Assembly: GCF_000687915.1 (NCBI RefSeq)
Contig: NZ_JHZY01000004.1
Span: 816,001-880,000, forward strand
Source of the DNA: Leeuwenhoekiella sp. MAR_2009_132
GTDB lineage: Bacteria; Bacteroidota; Bacteroidia; Flavobacteriales; Flavobacteriaceae
Direction of reading: 5' to 3'
Length of the DNA: 64,000 nucleotides
Position 1 is the first letter of the stretch, and every line of letters begins with the position of its first letter. The notes beneath the pieces are model-generated. The model was given only the letters and a program-made list of their open reading frames with translations. It searched no databases and had not been told where the DNA came from. The translations under genes and the position numbers were made by a program. Positions 44,493 to 54,671 of this stretch are shown here, one piece after another.

Positions 44493-45743
44493 TTAAAACG
44501 TTCTATCAGGATTGTATACCGTTAAATCTAGTGATGACTTCTTTGCATCTATAACCTCAGAAACTAATAGGCCTGTTGCAGGTCCCAGACTCCATCCCAT
44601 CATAGCATGACCGGTAGCGAGTGTGAGGTTTTCCCATTTTGAAGTTTTACCTATATACGGCAAACCATCTGGAGTTACCGGTCGTAAACCGCACTGCGCT
44701 TCAGCCTTTTCTTGTTCTGTAATAGAAACATTTTTGAAGTATTTAGGCACCGCTTCTGCTATGGCTTCAACACGGGCCTTATTGATGTTGTGATTAATTC
44801 CTGCGATTTCCATCGTACCGGCATAACGGGTAAAACCGTTCATTGGCGTTATGGCAACTTTGGCTTCACAAAGTATAGATGGTAATGTAATACCGGTTTC
44901 TGATGTAGAGTTAATGCGATAGCCTTTACCGGCCTGCATTAAAATATTTAAGTTTAGTTTTTTGTTTAAAGAACCAGCCCAGGCGCCTGTAGCGAGGATG
45001 ACCTCATCTGCGGATATCGTTTTACTCGATTCTGTTTTGACTTGCGTTATCTTTTTACCGTTAAATTCAAAATCAATTACCTTTTCATTTTTTAAAAAAG
45101 TAACACCTTTGTTTAGAAGCAAAGTTTGTAGTTCTGCCATAAATTCTCCTGGTGTGGTATGTTGATCACACTCGTAGTAGGCGGCTCCTTTAATATTTAA
45201 TCGTGCATTAGGCATTTTTTGCTGTACTTCTTCCGCAGACAGCATTTTTGCAGGCAAACCCTCTTGCGTTGCTAAACCAAGTATATGAGCTTCTTCATCT
45301 AGCATATGATCTGTTTGACACAGCATCAACAAACCTTTTTTTTCTAACTGAAATTCAAAATTTTCGGTCTCTTTTATTTCTGAATATAAATCTCTAGACA
45401 ATAAATTAATAGCCTTAATTGCAGGTATCGCCTTAGCTACATTAGCTTCTGAACAGGATTTATTAAATGCTACAGACCATTTTAAAAATTCAGAATCGAG
45501 TCGTGGCTTTATGTACAACGGACTCTTACTGCTAAACATCCATTTTATGCCTTGCTTCATTGCTCCCGGTGCTGCAAGCGGCATAATATGACTGGGCGTG
45601 AGATATCCGGCATTTACATAAGACGCTCCGCCATTCATTGCGCTTTGATCAATAATTGTAACCTTATGACCTGCTTTTTGCAGATAATATGCGCAGGACA
45701 ATCCTATTATTCCACCACCTATAACCACACAATGTTTACCCAT
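44493..45743 (-). CDS. FAD-dependent D-amino-acid dehydrogenase, probably D-hydroxyproline dehydrogenase
   Basis: 416 aa DAO-family flavoprotein. Dinucleotide-binding motif VVIGGGIIGLSCAYYLQKAGH at residues 5-25; C-terminal GLRPVTPDGLPYIGKTSKWENLTLATGHAMMGWSLGPATG, the FAD-closing signature of DadA-like enzymes. Next to a hydroxyproline epimerase gene, the likely substrate is cis-4-hydroxy-D-proline, giving pyrroline-4-hydroxy-2-carboxylate. One-base gap from the S9 peptidase gene, same operon. Confidence 0.85.
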   Translation of the reverse strand: MGKHCVVIGGGIIGLSCAYYLQKAGHKVTIIDQSAMNGGASYVNAGYLTPSHIMPLAAPGAMKQGIKWMFSSKSPLYIKPRLDSEFLKWSVAFNKSCSEANVAKAIPAIKAINLLSRDLYSEIKETENFEFQLEKKGLLMLCQTDHMLDEEAHILGLATQEGLPAKMLSAEEVQQKMPNARLNIKGAAYYECDQHTTPGEFMAELQTLLLNKGVTFLKNEKVIDFEFNGKKITQVKTESSKTISADEVILATGAWAGSLNKKLNLNILMQAGKGYRINSTSETGITLPSILCEAKVAITPMNGFTRYAGTMEIAGINHNINKARVEAIAEAVPKYFKNVSITEQEKAEAQCGLRPVTPDGLPYIGKTSKWENLTLATGHAMMGWSLGPATGLLVSEVIDAKKSSLDLTVYNPDRTF

Positions 45744-45744
45744 A

Positions 45745-48024
45745 TTAATTGATGTTATATTCCCAAAGAGGTTCTTTATTCAATAGATTTTTAATAAAAT
45801 AATTCCAGCGTTTTTTCTGAAAATAAGTATTGTATTTACCCGTATAACCGTGACGCTGACTCGGTATAATAAGCAAGTCAAAGTCTTTATCTGCTTTAAT
45901 TAATGCTTCTGCCAGTTTATAGGTTCCTGAAGGGTTTACATTATCATCAATACCTCCGTGAACGAGTAATAATTTACCTTTGAGATTAGGAGCCATCGTC
46001 ACATTAGAAACCTGCTCATACCGCTCATCTACAGGATATCCCATATACATCTCGGGCCACCAGGCTTTCTCCATCCTAAAATCGTGATCCCCACTACTGG
46101 CTACAGCTACCTTATAAAAATCAGGAAATGCAAGTAAGGCGTGGGCCGCATCGTAACCACCCGCAGAATGGCCAAAAATGCCCACTCGGTCAACATCTAC
46201 CCAGTTGTATTGATCATTTAAAAATTGAATTGCGTTTACGTGATCTCTCAGATTATCACCCATATTCTGATACGACACATCCCTAAAGGCTTTTGATCTC
46301 CCGGCAGTTCCCAAACCGTCTACAACCACCACAATAAAACCAAGATTAGCCATTGCCTGATTGCTAAAAGCAGCATTAAAAGATCTCGGAAATCGCTGTG
46401 TATGCGGCCCTGTGTAGGTCGCGTCTATAACCGGATATTTAAGAGTAGCATCAAAATCTACGGGTTTCCACAGCGCGCCATAAATTGGAGTTTTACCATC
46501 TTTACCGGCTAGTGTAAAAATATCGGGGGTTTGCCAGCCTTCTTTAGTTACCGATTCAATATCTGCTGTGGTGAGCGTTTTAACTATTTTACCATCTTTC
46601 TTAGCTCGTAAAACCGTTTGTGTAGGTGTGGTTACTGTAGAAATCGCATCAATAAAATATTCTGAATCTTTAAAAAACTGAATATCATGATTACCGGTTT
46701 CGGGAGTTAGAAGTGTGATCTTTCCTGCTAATGAAACTTTATATAGTTTCTGATGATATGGGTTTTCTTTAGCGTCAACACCCGATGCTAAATAATAGAT
46801 TTCTTTCTTTTTTGCATTTACTGAAGCAATCTCATTCACAACAAAGTCACCACTGGTAAGGGGTTTCAATTTTTCAGATTGTTTATTGAGCAAATACAAT
46901 TGTTTCCAACCGCTACGTTCAGACAATAAAACCAAATTATTCCAACCTTCAATCTCGCGGTATTCAAAATTATCTATACTGGTTGCTACTGCTTCTTCAT
47001 AAAACGGCGTTACGGTTTGTGCATCGAGATCTACTTGCTGTAAATACTGGTTTTTATAACCTCTACTGCGATAGGATGCGATCATTTTATGGGGTTCCCC
47101 GTCCTGCCACTTTAACCAGATCCCATTAACATGAATTTTTGCAGGTAAATCTATAGCCAATTGCTTTTTTGCAGGCACATCAAAAAACACAGGTTTATAC
47201 ATCACCATCGTCGTATCACCCGGTGAACCGCGGTAATAACTTAATAATTTAGGCTTGTACAAACTATCTATGCTATAGTCGAGCAAATACATTTTCTCAG
47301 CATTACGCGTATCTACGACCTGCGTAACGAGGTATTTTGAATCTGATGACCACTGCACATCAAAATGCTCGGGACGGTCTGTACCTTCTCCTTCTATAAT
47401 ATCAAACCAGCCGATGCTGCTGGCATAATCATAGCCTTCTTTACCATCGGTTGTTAATGCAAACTCGTTTTGAGTCGCTGCTTCTCTTAGGTATAGGTTG
47501 TGCGCTTTAACATAGGCTATCCACCTGCCATCTGGCGAAGTAGATTCTTTAATCGCTTCCCGCTTTAACGACTTCTTATTTTGTTTTTCTTCGGAACGTA
47601 AAACACTAGAATTTGAATCCCAGCTAAAACTCTTATTACCATATTTAAAGCGTATTCCCGATTGGGTTTTCTCAATATTTTCAAGATTTAAAGCCGTTGC
47701 CTCAACCTTAGTGTTGGTGTTTTTAGCTAATGCTTCGGCCAATTGAATATGGTCAAATAGTGGTTTTTTTTGAAGATTCTTATACGCAACCGTTTGGTAT
47801 GTTTTTCCGATTGTATAGTATTCTACAAACCAAATACCTGAATAATCTTCAAATTCGTGAACGTCAGTCTTGAGATTGAAAACCTTTTTATTCATTAGAT
47901 TTCCGTAGGTATACTCAATGGCATTCTGATATTCTGCCAAGGTCATTTGCTGTTGAGCGAAAACATCTGAACTAAATACAATACCTATAAAAAACAATAG
48001 ACTGTAAACCCATAAATATCTCAT
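45745..48024 (-). CDS. S9 prolyl oligopeptidase (DPP-IV type)
   Basis: 759 aa. Signal peptide (residues 1-23, ...DVFAQQ), a beta-propeller DPP-IV N-terminal domain (about 60-480), then an alpha/beta-hydrolase domain: the serine in GHSAGGYDAAH, the aspartate in GGIDDNVNPSGT and the histidine in SQRHGYTG make the triad. It releases X-Pro or X-Hyp dipeptides outside the cytoplasm. Its place between the epimerase and dehydrogenase genes suggests it feeds hydroxyproline from collagen-like peptides into the pathway. Confidence 0.9.
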   Translation of the reverse strand: MRYLWVYSLLFFIGIVFSSDVFAQQQMTLAEYQNAIEYTYGNLMNKKVFNLKTDVHEFEDYSGIWFVEYYTIGKTYQTVAYKNLQKKPLFDHIQLAEALAKNTNTKVEATALNLENIEKTQSGIRFKYGNKSFSWDSNSSVLRSEEKQNKKSLKREAIKESTSPDGRWIAYVKAHNLYLREAATQNEFALTTDGKEGYDYASSIGWFDIIEGEGTDRPEHFDVQWSSDSKYLVTQVVDTRNAEKMYLLDYSIDSLYKPKLLSYYRGSPGDTTMVMYKPVFFDVPAKKQLAIDLPAKIHVNGIWLKWQDGEPHKMIASYRSRGYKNQYLQQVDLDAQTVTPFYEEAVATSIDNFEYREIEGWNNLVLLSERSGWKQLYLLNKQSEKLKPLTSGDFVVNEIASVNAKKKEIYYLASGVDAKENPYHQKLYKVSLAGKITLLTPETGNHDIQFFKDSEYFIDAISTVTTPTQTVLRAKKDGKIVKTLTTADIESVTKEGWQTPDIFTLAGKDGKTPIYGALWKPVDFDATLKYPVIDATYTGPHTQRFPRSFNAAFSNQAMANLGFIVVVVDGLGTAGRSKAFRDVSYQNMGDNLRDHVNAIQFLNDQYNWVDVDRVGIFGHSAGGYDAAHALLAFPDFYKVAVASSGDHDFRMEKAWWPEMYMGYPVDERYEQVSNVTMAPNLKGKLLLVHGGIDDNVNPSGTYKLAEALIKADKDFDLLIIPSQRHGYTGKYNTYFQKKRWNYFIKNLLNKEPLWEYNIN

Positions 48025-48039
48025 AGTTGTCTGTTTAAT

Positions 48040-49047
48040 TTAGATCACTTGAAACCCGAATGCATACGGATCTTCTTCATCTATAGTCATCGTATTGTGC
48101 CCGTAAATACGTGCCCAACCTTTGATACTGGGTACTATTGCCGGAAAATTACCCAGGGTGGTTACTTCTTCTACACACCCTATAAATTTTGAGCCGATGA
48201 TACTTTCGTGAATAAATTCGGTTTTAGGTTCTAAAAGACCGCGTGCGTGTAACTGAGCAATACGTGCCGAAGTACCCGTGCCACAGGGAGAACGATCTAT
48301 CGCCTTATCACCATAAAATACAGCATTTCTACCTGATGAAGATGGGTCTATAGGCGTTCCCGTCCATAACATATGACTCACATCTCGTATGGTATCATTT
48401 TCAGGATGAATAAAATGATTGGGGTATTTTAAATTAATACGCTGCCGCAACTCCTGACTTAACTGAACAATTTTTGAAGCTGAGTAATCCTGAATCCCGC
48501 TAAAGTTTTTCTGGGGATCAACAATCGCATAGTAATTTCCGCCGTAGGCAACATCAAATTTAAGTTCGCCTAACTCAGGGCAAATTATCGTCAAATCCCG
48601 TGCTGCAAGATAGCTTTTTACATTAGTTAATTTTACCCAATCTACTTTGTTACCCGTCTGCTGATACTCGATTTCTACCAGTCCTGCGGGAGCTTCCATT
48701 CGTATTCTTCCAGGGATTTTAGGTTTAACCAGACCTTCTTCAATAGCGATCGTTATTGTCCCTATAGTACCGTGGCCGCACATAGGTAAACACCCGCTGG
48801 TTTCAATAAATAAAATCGCAAAATCGTTTATAGGATCGTGGGGCGGAAACAAAATACTCCCACTCATCATATCGTGACCGCGGGGTTCAAACATAAGACC
48901 TTTACGTATCCAGTCATATTCCTTTAGAAAATACTGCCGTTTCTCGCTCATGGTCTTGCCTTCTAAAGCAGGACCACCGGTTTTAACCACACGCACAGGA
49001 TTACCACAGGTATGTGCGTCTATACATTCAAACGTGTGTATGGCCAT
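48040..49047 (-). CDS. 4-hydroxyproline 2-epimerase (proline racemase family)
   Basis: 335 aa. Both catalytic cysteines are present: Cys90 in MCGHGTIGT and Cys255 in DRSPCGTGTSARIAQLHARG. This pair separates true racemases/epimerases from the dehydratase branch, which has Thr at the second position. It converts trans-4-hydroxy-L-proline to cis-4-hydroxy-D-proline in the first pathway step. It is followed 15 bp later by the S9 peptidase gene. Genomic context with the deaminase and the semialdehyde dehydrogenase supports hydroxyproline over proline as substrate. Confidence 0.92.
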   Translation of the reverse strand: MAIHTFECIDAHTCGNPVRVVKTGGPALEGKTMSEKRQYFLKEYDWIRKGLMFEPRGHDMMSGSILFPPHDPINDFAILFIETSGCLPMCGHGTIGTITIAIEEGLVKPKIPGRIRMEAPAGLVEIEYQQTGNKVDWVKLTNVKSYLAARDLTIICPELGELKFDVAYGGNYYAIVDPQKNFSGIQDYSASKIVQLSQELRQRINLKYPNHFIHPENDTIRDVSHMLWTGTPIDPSSSGRNAVFYGDKAIDRSPCGTGTSARIAQLHARGLLEPKTEFIHESIIGSKFIGCVEEVTTLGNFPAIVPSIKGWARIYGHNTMTIDEEDPYAFGFQVI

Positions 49048-49109
49048 TCTTATTTGTTATTTCTTGTTTCTTGATTGAAGGAATTAAGGTAAATTTTTTA
49101 ATGTGTATT

Positions 49110-50825
49110 TTACCCTTTTACGGCTTTAGCGATATACGCATCTACCTGCTCTTCGAGAATAGGAAGCGTTACTGTTCCTGAGCTTAAAATCACTTCGTGA
49201 AATGCCCTAATGTCAAAGTTTTCACCAAGTTCCTTTTTTGCACGTTCCTGTAATTCGCGTATTTTGAGTTCGCCTATTTTATAACTTAACGCCTGTCCCG
49301 GCCAGCCGATGTAACGATCTGTTTCTGTGTTGATCTCGTGAATTGAAAGCGCTGTATTTTGCGACATATAATCAATAACCTCTTGTCTTGACCACCCCAT
49401 TGCATGTATACCAGTATCAACTACAAGACGACAAGCACGCCACATCTCATAGGTAAGCTGGCCGAATTTCTCATACGGAGTTCTATAAATACCCATCTCA
49501 TCTACCAGATATTCTGCATACAAACCCCAGCCTTCACCGTAAGCCGAGAGGTATAAATTTTTTCTAAACTGCGGAATACTATCGCCCATTTCCTGATTAA
49601 GCGCTCCCTGTAAATGGTGACCCGGCACCGCCTCGTGCGCCGTTAAAGCAGGTAAGGTATATAAGGTTCGACTATCTAGTTTATATGTATTTACTAAATA
49701 ATGCCCTGCCTGAGTCCCAGTATTACTACTTCCAGAATATCTTCCTCCAGTATATTTTGGTGCGATCGCATCGGGAACTTTTATAACACCATAGGGTTGG
49801 CGTGGAAGCTTTTTAAAATATGTGGGCAACTCGTTATCTATGCGTTTTGCGATGTCACGCGCATGCATTAAAAGCGCATCGCCTGTAGTTACAAAAAATT
49901 GTTTATCGGTACGTAAAAACTGAAGAAATGCTGCAAACGAGCCTTCAAATTCAACTTCTTTTATGATTTCTTCCATTTGCGCTTTTATGCGCGCAACCTC
50001 AGCAAGGCCCAACTCGTGAATAGACTTTGCGGTATATTCTTTAGAAGTAGTGTAAAAATTAATGCGATTTTGATAAAATGCTGCACCGCCGGGTTGCGCA
50101 GAAACGCCGATAGCATCCCGACTATTGGGTAAATATTCAGTTTCAAAAAAAGACTTAATTTTTTTGAAACTCGGTACAACATCATCTGTAATAATTTGCT
50201 TTGCGGCAATTAATAAAGAATCTTTTCGCTTTTGCGAAATATTATCAGGTAACTCCAAAAAAGGAGAATAAAAGTAGCTCTCTAACGGATTTTCTACAAT
50301 ATGGGTCTCGTAGGATGCTTCATAACCTTTAAAAATTATTCGGGGCTGAACGATTCCCTGCGCAAGACCTTTACGCATTAATTTAAACTGACTTTCTGTA
50401 AAATACGGAATAGCTTTTAACCGCTCAAGGTATCCTAATGCCTGCTCATAACTGCGAATAGGCCGTACCTGATAATTGAGATCTAAATGAAAACCCTGAT
50501 CGGCCTGCAAGGGATTGAGATACATTTTATATGTATATTCATCAATCTGATCCTGTAATACAAAGCGCAGTAATTTATACGAAATCGTCTCACTTGTGTC
50601 TAAATCTGCAACAGCAACTTTATCAAGTTTAGCTAGTAAACCAGTTGCAAAATCAGCACGTTCTTTAGGCAACTCTTCATCATAACGCCCTAGCGGAAAC
50701 TCTCGCCAATCGTAATTACTATGGTTTTGATATTCGCTAATAATGCTATTTAATGACCCCGTATTTTGAGACAGCGCAGAAGCGGAAACAAAAAGAATCC
50801 AAAATAATACAATATAGTTTTTCAT
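49110..50825 (-). CDS. DUF885 family metallopeptidase-like protein
   Basis: 571 aa, exported (signal peptide residues 1-19, ...SASALSQ). DUF885 core with the zinc-binding motif TAHEAVPGHHLQ (about residues 395-406) and AYGEGWGLYAEYL. DUF885 members act on peptides in a few studied cases; many are unassigned. Its place next to the hydroxyproline genes points to peptide breakdown upstream of the pathway. 62 bp after it the epimerase gene begins. Confidence 0.88.
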   Translation of the reverse strand: MKNYIVLFWILFVSASALSQNTGSLNSIISEYQNHSNYDWREFPLGRYDEELPKERADFATGLLAKLDKVAVADLDTSETISYKLLRFVLQDQIDEYTYKMYLNPLQADQGFHLDLNYQVRPIRSYEQALGYLERLKAIPYFTESQFKLMRKGLAQGIVQPRIIFKGYEASYETHIVENPLESYFYSPFLELPDNISQKRKDSLLIAAKQIITDDVVPSFKKIKSFFETEYLPNSRDAIGVSAQPGGAAFYQNRINFYTTSKEYTAKSIHELGLAEVARIKAQMEEIIKEVEFEGSFAAFLQFLRTDKQFFVTTGDALLMHARDIAKRIDNELPTYFKKLPRQPYGVIKVPDAIAPKYTGGRYSGSSNTGTQAGHYLVNTYKLDSRTLYTLPALTAHEAVPGHHLQGALNQEMGDSIPQFRKNLYLSAYGEGWGLYAEYLVDEMGIYRTPYEKFGQLTYEMWRACRLVVDTGIHAMGWSRQEVIDYMSQNTALSIHEINTETDRYIGWPGQALSYKIGELKIRELQERAKKELGENFDIRAFHEVILSSGTVTLPILEEQVDAYIAKAVKG

Positions 50826-50920
50826 ATGCTGAATTCTTTAAAATTAGTTTCTGTTTTAATGCTGCGTTTTACCATAACGCCCTTTTTTAAAATTTGTATT
50901 TCGTACCTTCTGCTAGCTAT

Positions 50921-52498
50921 TTACGAGTTGCTGTATTTTCCATTTACCTTACGTAGAATTCCTAATGGGTTAGAATCCTGTAAAGCGGCAGGCAACAGTC
51001 CTTGTGGCCAATCCTGATAGGACACCGGGCGCACCCAACGGTAAATTGCATCATTACCCACAGATGTAAATTTAGAATCTGAAGAAGCCGGGAACGGACC
51101 GCCGTGCTGCATTGCAGGACACACCTCAACACCGGTAGGAACTCCATTAAAAAGAATTCTTCCTACTCGAGAGCGCAGTGCATCTATTACATCACTGTAT
51201 TGAGCGACCTCTTTGGTTTCGCCAATTAATGAACCTGTTAATTGCCCTTCTAGTTGATTTAATATTTCTACTAATTGCGCCTGTGAATCACAGGTAACCA
51301 GCATAGAAAATGGTCCAAAAACCTCGTTATGTAATTCTGTGTTCTCTAGAAAAGCATCTCCGGTAACCTTTACTAAAGTAGGTTTACCGTCATTTGCTCC
51401 TTCTGTAGCCAGTTTTACGGCAAGTACTTCGGTTGAAGAAGCATCAAGCATCTTTTGTTTTTCGGTTTCATAAGCCGAATGAATATTAGGATGCAACATG
51501 CAACTTGCTACCTGCTCATCTAAATAGGAAGCCAGATGCTTACCAAAAGTATCTAACTCAGCGCTAGCAACACCCAGTATGAGTCCGGGGTTTGTACAAA
51601 ATTGCCCTGCTCCCATATTAATACTTGCAGCATATTTTTGAGCCCAGGATTCTCCATTTACTTTTAAAGCTTCCGGGAGCATAACAACAGGATTAATACT
51701 TCCCATCTCTGCATAAACCGGTATAGGCTCTGCCCTATTTGCTGCAATTTTACACAAGGCTTTACCTGCTTTTATACTTCCTGTAAAACCAACACCTTTA
51801 ATTGCCGGGTGTTTTACTAATTGCTCACCTACCGCAATACCTTTACTATTTAAGTTTGAAAATACACCTTCGGGCATTCCTGTCTTTTGCGCTGCTTTAA
51901 TAATCGCTAAAGAAACCAGTTCTCCGGTAGCTGCGTGCATAGGATGACTTTTTACTATTACTGGGCAACCCGATGCCAGCGCACTTGCCGTATCACCACC
52001 GGCAGTAGAAAACGCAAACGGGAAATTACTGGCTCCAAATACCGCTACGGGACCTATAGCAATCTGCATTTTACGCAAATCTGGTTTAGGAGCCGGGCTG
52101 CGATTAGGCTCTGCAAGATCTAATGTTGCCTGTACCCAATCGCCTTGTTCAAGAAGCGCAGCAAAAGCATTTAATTGACCTATAGTACGACCACGTTCTC
52201 CCAGCGCTCTGCCTTCAGGAAGACCAGATTCTGTAGTGTATGTATCTATAAGCTCCTGACCTAATGCCTCAATCTCTACTCCTATTTGACGTAAAAACAA
52301 AGCACGTTCAGCATCGCTTTTCTGTTTGTATATCGCAAAAGCTTCAGTAGCCAATGTTGCAGCGGCATTAACCTCAGCTTCTGTAGCTTCAGTAAACGTC
52401 CACTCATTTTCTGTATTTAGTTTTGGGTTTATGGTGGTGTAGGTTACGTTGCCTTCCGCAGAAATTTTACTTCCTATATAATTCTTACCTGTTATCAT
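50921..52498 (-). CDS. 2-oxoglutarate semialdehyde dehydrogenase (NADP+-type aldehyde dehydrogenase)
   Basis: 525 aa. Aldehyde dehydrogenase fold with the catalytic Cys301 (MGAGQFCTNPG), the general base Glu264 (AEMGSINP) and Asn158 (FGASNFPFAF). The N-x-F-P-F variant and SINP motif are typical of the NADP+/KGSADH branch. It oxidises 2-oxoglutarate semialdehyde, the last step of hydroxyproline catabolism (and of pentose oxidation). The deaminase gene upstream is separated by a hairpin terminator (52611-52632). Confidence 0.9.
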   Translation of the reverse strand: MITGKNYIGSKISAEGNVTYTTINPKLNTENEWTFTEATEAEVNAAATLATEAFAIYKQKSDAERALFLRQIGVEIEALGQELIDTYTTESGLPEGRALGERGRTIGQLNAFAALLEQGDWVQATLDLAEPNRSPAPKPDLRKMQIAIGPVAVFGASNFPFAFSTAGGDTASALASGCPVIVKSHPMHAATGELVSLAIIKAAQKTGMPEGVFSNLNSKGIAVGEQLVKHPAIKGVGFTGSIKAGKALCKIAANRAEPIPVYAEMGSINPVVMLPEALKVNGESWAQKYAASINMGAGQFCTNPGLILGVASAELDTFGKHLASYLDEQVASCMLHPNIHSAYETEKQKMLDASSTEVLAVKLATEGANDGKPTLVKVTGDAFLENTELHNEVFGPFSMLVTCDSQAQLVEILNQLEGQLTGSLIGETKEVAQYSDVIDALRSRVGRILFNGVPTGVEVCPAMQHGGPFPASSDSKFTSVGNDAIYRWVRPVSYQDWPQGLLPAALQDSNPLGILRKVNGKYSNS

Positions 52499-52610
52499 TT
52501 GTTCAATTTCTTTTAGCTCTGTTTTTTTGATTTATCAAGTTTTTCTCAATAATCAATATAGTTAAGTTCTGTGCACTACCTGTAAAGCAAATACCTCTTG
52601 TTTACGGCAA

Positions 52611-52632
52611 AAGCACCGTGATTGCGGTGCTT
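52611..52632. terminator. Hairpin terminator between deaminase and dehydrogenase genes
   Basis: AAGCACCG (52611-52618) pairs with CGGTGCTT (52625-52632) around a 6-nt loop, with T-rich sequence on each side. It would separate the deaminase transcript from the downstream genes, at least partly. Confidence 0.75.
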
Positions 52633-52756
52633 AATTTTTCTCATTAAATTGAGTAAACAGATGTTTTATAATGCCTTGTTCCTTTATAGTTACTGATAGT
52701 CGTATAAAAAACTAAGCATGAAATCTATTTACTCATCAATTTAATTTACGCATTTG

Positions 52757-53689
52757 TTATACAGAAGCACCAGCACTTAGGTTTTTATATTCTGGCAATG
52801 TGGGACGACTTGCTAGACCTTGCTTTATGATTTTAAGTACTTCTTCACGACGTGCTCCAGATAAAGGAAGACGTGGTGCGCGTACATGTTCAGAACCTAT
52901 ATTTGTATGTACTTCTGCTAGTTTGATATTTTGTACCAATTGTGCATCTATATCTAATTCTAAAAGCGGTAAAAACCATCTGTAGATTTTTAAAGCCTCT
53001 GCGATACGACCTGCTTTTTGCAACTCATAAATAGCAACCGTCTCTGCCGGAAATGCACAAACCAAACCTGCAACCCAGCCATCTGCACCCATTAACAAAC
53101 TCTCAAGAGCCAGTGTGTCTACACCGGTCATAATTTTTAAACGATCACCAAAACGGTTTTTAATACGCGTAACATTTGAAATATCACGGGTAGACTCTTT
53201 TACCGCTACAATATTTGCTTCTTGCAACAACTCTTCAAACATATCTAACGTTACTTCAATCTTATAATCTATAGGATTGTTGTATACCATTATCGGCAAG
53301 CTGGTACTTTGCGCTACGGCTCTAAAGTAAGCTACGGTTTCTGCATCGTTTGCTTTGTAGCGCATAGGAGGTAACATCATTAGACCGTTTGCACCATCTT
53401 TTTCTGCCTGTGCAGCTGCTGCAATGGCTCCTTTTGTAGTTTGCTCTGCAATATTCATCATTACCGGCACACTCCCTGCAACGATCTCTACAGTCTTGCG
53501 TGTTAGCGTACTTTTCTCATCATCTGTCAACGTGCTTGCCTCACCCAGCGTCCCTCCCAAAACGATACCATGTACCCCGGCATCAAGCTGTGCTTTAATA
53601 TTAATCTCAAATAAATTAAGATCTAATTTATCGTCTGCTGTAAACTTTGTAGTTACTGCCGGCATAACGCCTTCCCAATTGATTTGCAT
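52757..53689 (-). CDS. DapA-family deaminase, probably pyrroline-4-hydroxy-2-carboxylate deaminase
   Basis: 310 aa TIM-barrel of the dihydrodipicolinate synthase/N-acetylneuraminate lyase family: GGTLGEASTLTDDEK, Tyr136 in MVYNNP, and the Schiff-base Lys164 in VAVKEST. In hydroxyproline clusters this family removes ammonia and water from pyrroline-4-hydroxy-2-carboxylate to give 2-oxoglutarate semialdehyde, the substrate of the next gene's product. A true lysine-pathway DapA is less likely, given the neighbours. It is first in the leftward operon and divergent from the AraC gene. Confidence 0.88.
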   Translation of the reverse strand: MQINWEGVMPAVTTKFTADDKLDLNLFEINIKAQLDAGVHGIVLGGTLGEASTLTDDEKSTLTRKTVEIVAGSVPVMMNIAEQTTKGAIAAAAQAEKDGANGLMMLPPMRYKANDAETVAYFRAVAQSTSLPIMVYNNPIDYKIEVTLDMFEELLQEANIVAVKESTRDISNVTRIKNRFGDRLKIMTGVDTLALESLLMGADGWVAGLVCAFPAETVAIYELQKAGRIAEALKIYRWFLPLLELDIDAQLVQNIKLAEVHTNIGSEHVRAPRLPLSGARREEVLKIIKQGLASRPTLPEYKNLSAGASV

Positions 53690-53713
53690 AGTTTCTGGTG
53701 TTTTTTACTTAGA

Positions 53714-53721
53714 CAAATGTA
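53714..53721 (-). promoter_or_regulatory. Possible -7 element of the deaminase gene
   Basis: On the minus strand TACATTTG matches TAnnTTTG, 24 bp upstream of the start codon at 53689. No clear TTG is found 19-21 bp further up, so an activator (for example the divergent AraC protein) may be needed. Confidence 0.45.
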
Positions 53722-53822
53722 GCCGCCTTTGTGGCATTTCATTTTGTAGGTTTTAGCAAGAACTTTGCATATATTGACATAATTGTTCATTTTTACGCGA
53801 TTATCACGTCAACTATTACTTA

Positions 53823-54671
53823 TTGAAAGTTTTACCTTTTAAAATACCGAAGTCTGGCAACAACGCGCTTATCTTACAGGAAGATCTCGAACCCCTGTTT
53901 TATGATCAGCTGCATCAACACCCCGAAATACAGATGAGCTACATCGTATCGGGTAGCGGAACCTTGCTCGTAGGTGACACCATATCTCGTTTTAACACAG
54001 GCGATGTTTTGGTTTTTGGCGGAAACTTACCTCACGTATTTAGAAGCGACGCAGATGCAGAGCAACTCTCGCATATGCTTACTGTATTTTTTGACCGCGA
54101 AAGCTTTGGTCCTACTTTTTTTGATACTGAAGAATTAAAGGAATTTGATTTTTTCTTTAAAAAAGCGGCCTCCGGTTTTAGAGTGCTAGACACAAACAAA
54201 CAATTTTTAAAAGAATTTTTGATTTTAAAAGACAGACCCAATCTCGAGCGATTTATGAGTTTTATACGCTTGCTTTATCATCTAAATAAAGCAAAAAAAG
54301 AACTGCTTTCTAATTTTACTAAAAACTCAAAATATACAGATACAGAAGGGCAGCGTATGAGTACCGTTTTTGATTACTGCCTAACTAACTTTAAAGAGCG
54401 GGTAACTCTTACTGAAATTGCCGAGATCGCTGCTATGAGTCCGACCGCTTTTTGCCGGTTTTTTAAAGAGCGTACTAACAAAACTTTCAATCAGTTTTTA
54501 CTTGAATTGCGTATAGAACACGCCTGTCAAATGTTGCGTACTAATGAAGATCAAGAGGCTATTGCTACTATTGCTTACAGCTGCGGATTTAATTCGGTTT
54601 CTAATTTTAATCGGTATTTTAAAAGACAAAAAGGTTTAAGTCCGCGAGAATATAAGAATCAAATTGCATAA
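53823..54671 (+). CDS. AraC-family regulator of the hydroxyproline genes
   Basis: 282 aa: an N-terminal cupin-like sensor (residues about 20-100; QMSYIVSGSGTLLVGDTISRFNTGDVLVFGGNLPHVF) and a C-terminal double helix-turn-helix (about 185-282; VTLTEIAEIAAMSPTAFCRFFKERTNKTFNQFL... SCGFNSVSNFNRYFKRQKGLSPREYKNQ). The start is a TTG; no ATG lies in frame upstream. Divergent from the deaminase gene, with the 133-bp gap as the shared control region. Probably senses a hydroxyproline derivative. Confidence 0.85.
   Translation: MKVLPFKIPKSGNNALILQEDLEPLFYDQLHQHPEIQMSYIVSGSGTLLVGDTISRFNTGDVLVFGGNLPHVFRSDADAEQLSHMLTVFFDRESFGPTFFDTEELKEFDFFFKKAASGFRVLDTNKQFLKEFLILKDRPNLERFMSFIRLLYHLNKAKKELLSNFTKNSKYTDTEGQRMSTVFDYCLTNFKERVTLTEIAEIAAMSPTAFCRFFKERTNKTFNQFLLELRIEHACQMLRTNEDQEAIATIAYSCGFNSVSNFNRYFKRQKGLSPREYKNQIA

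Noticed and set aside
52757..53689. Lysine-pathway DapA
   Set aside because: The fold and Lys164 fit the family, but all neighbours belong to hydroxyproline breakdown.
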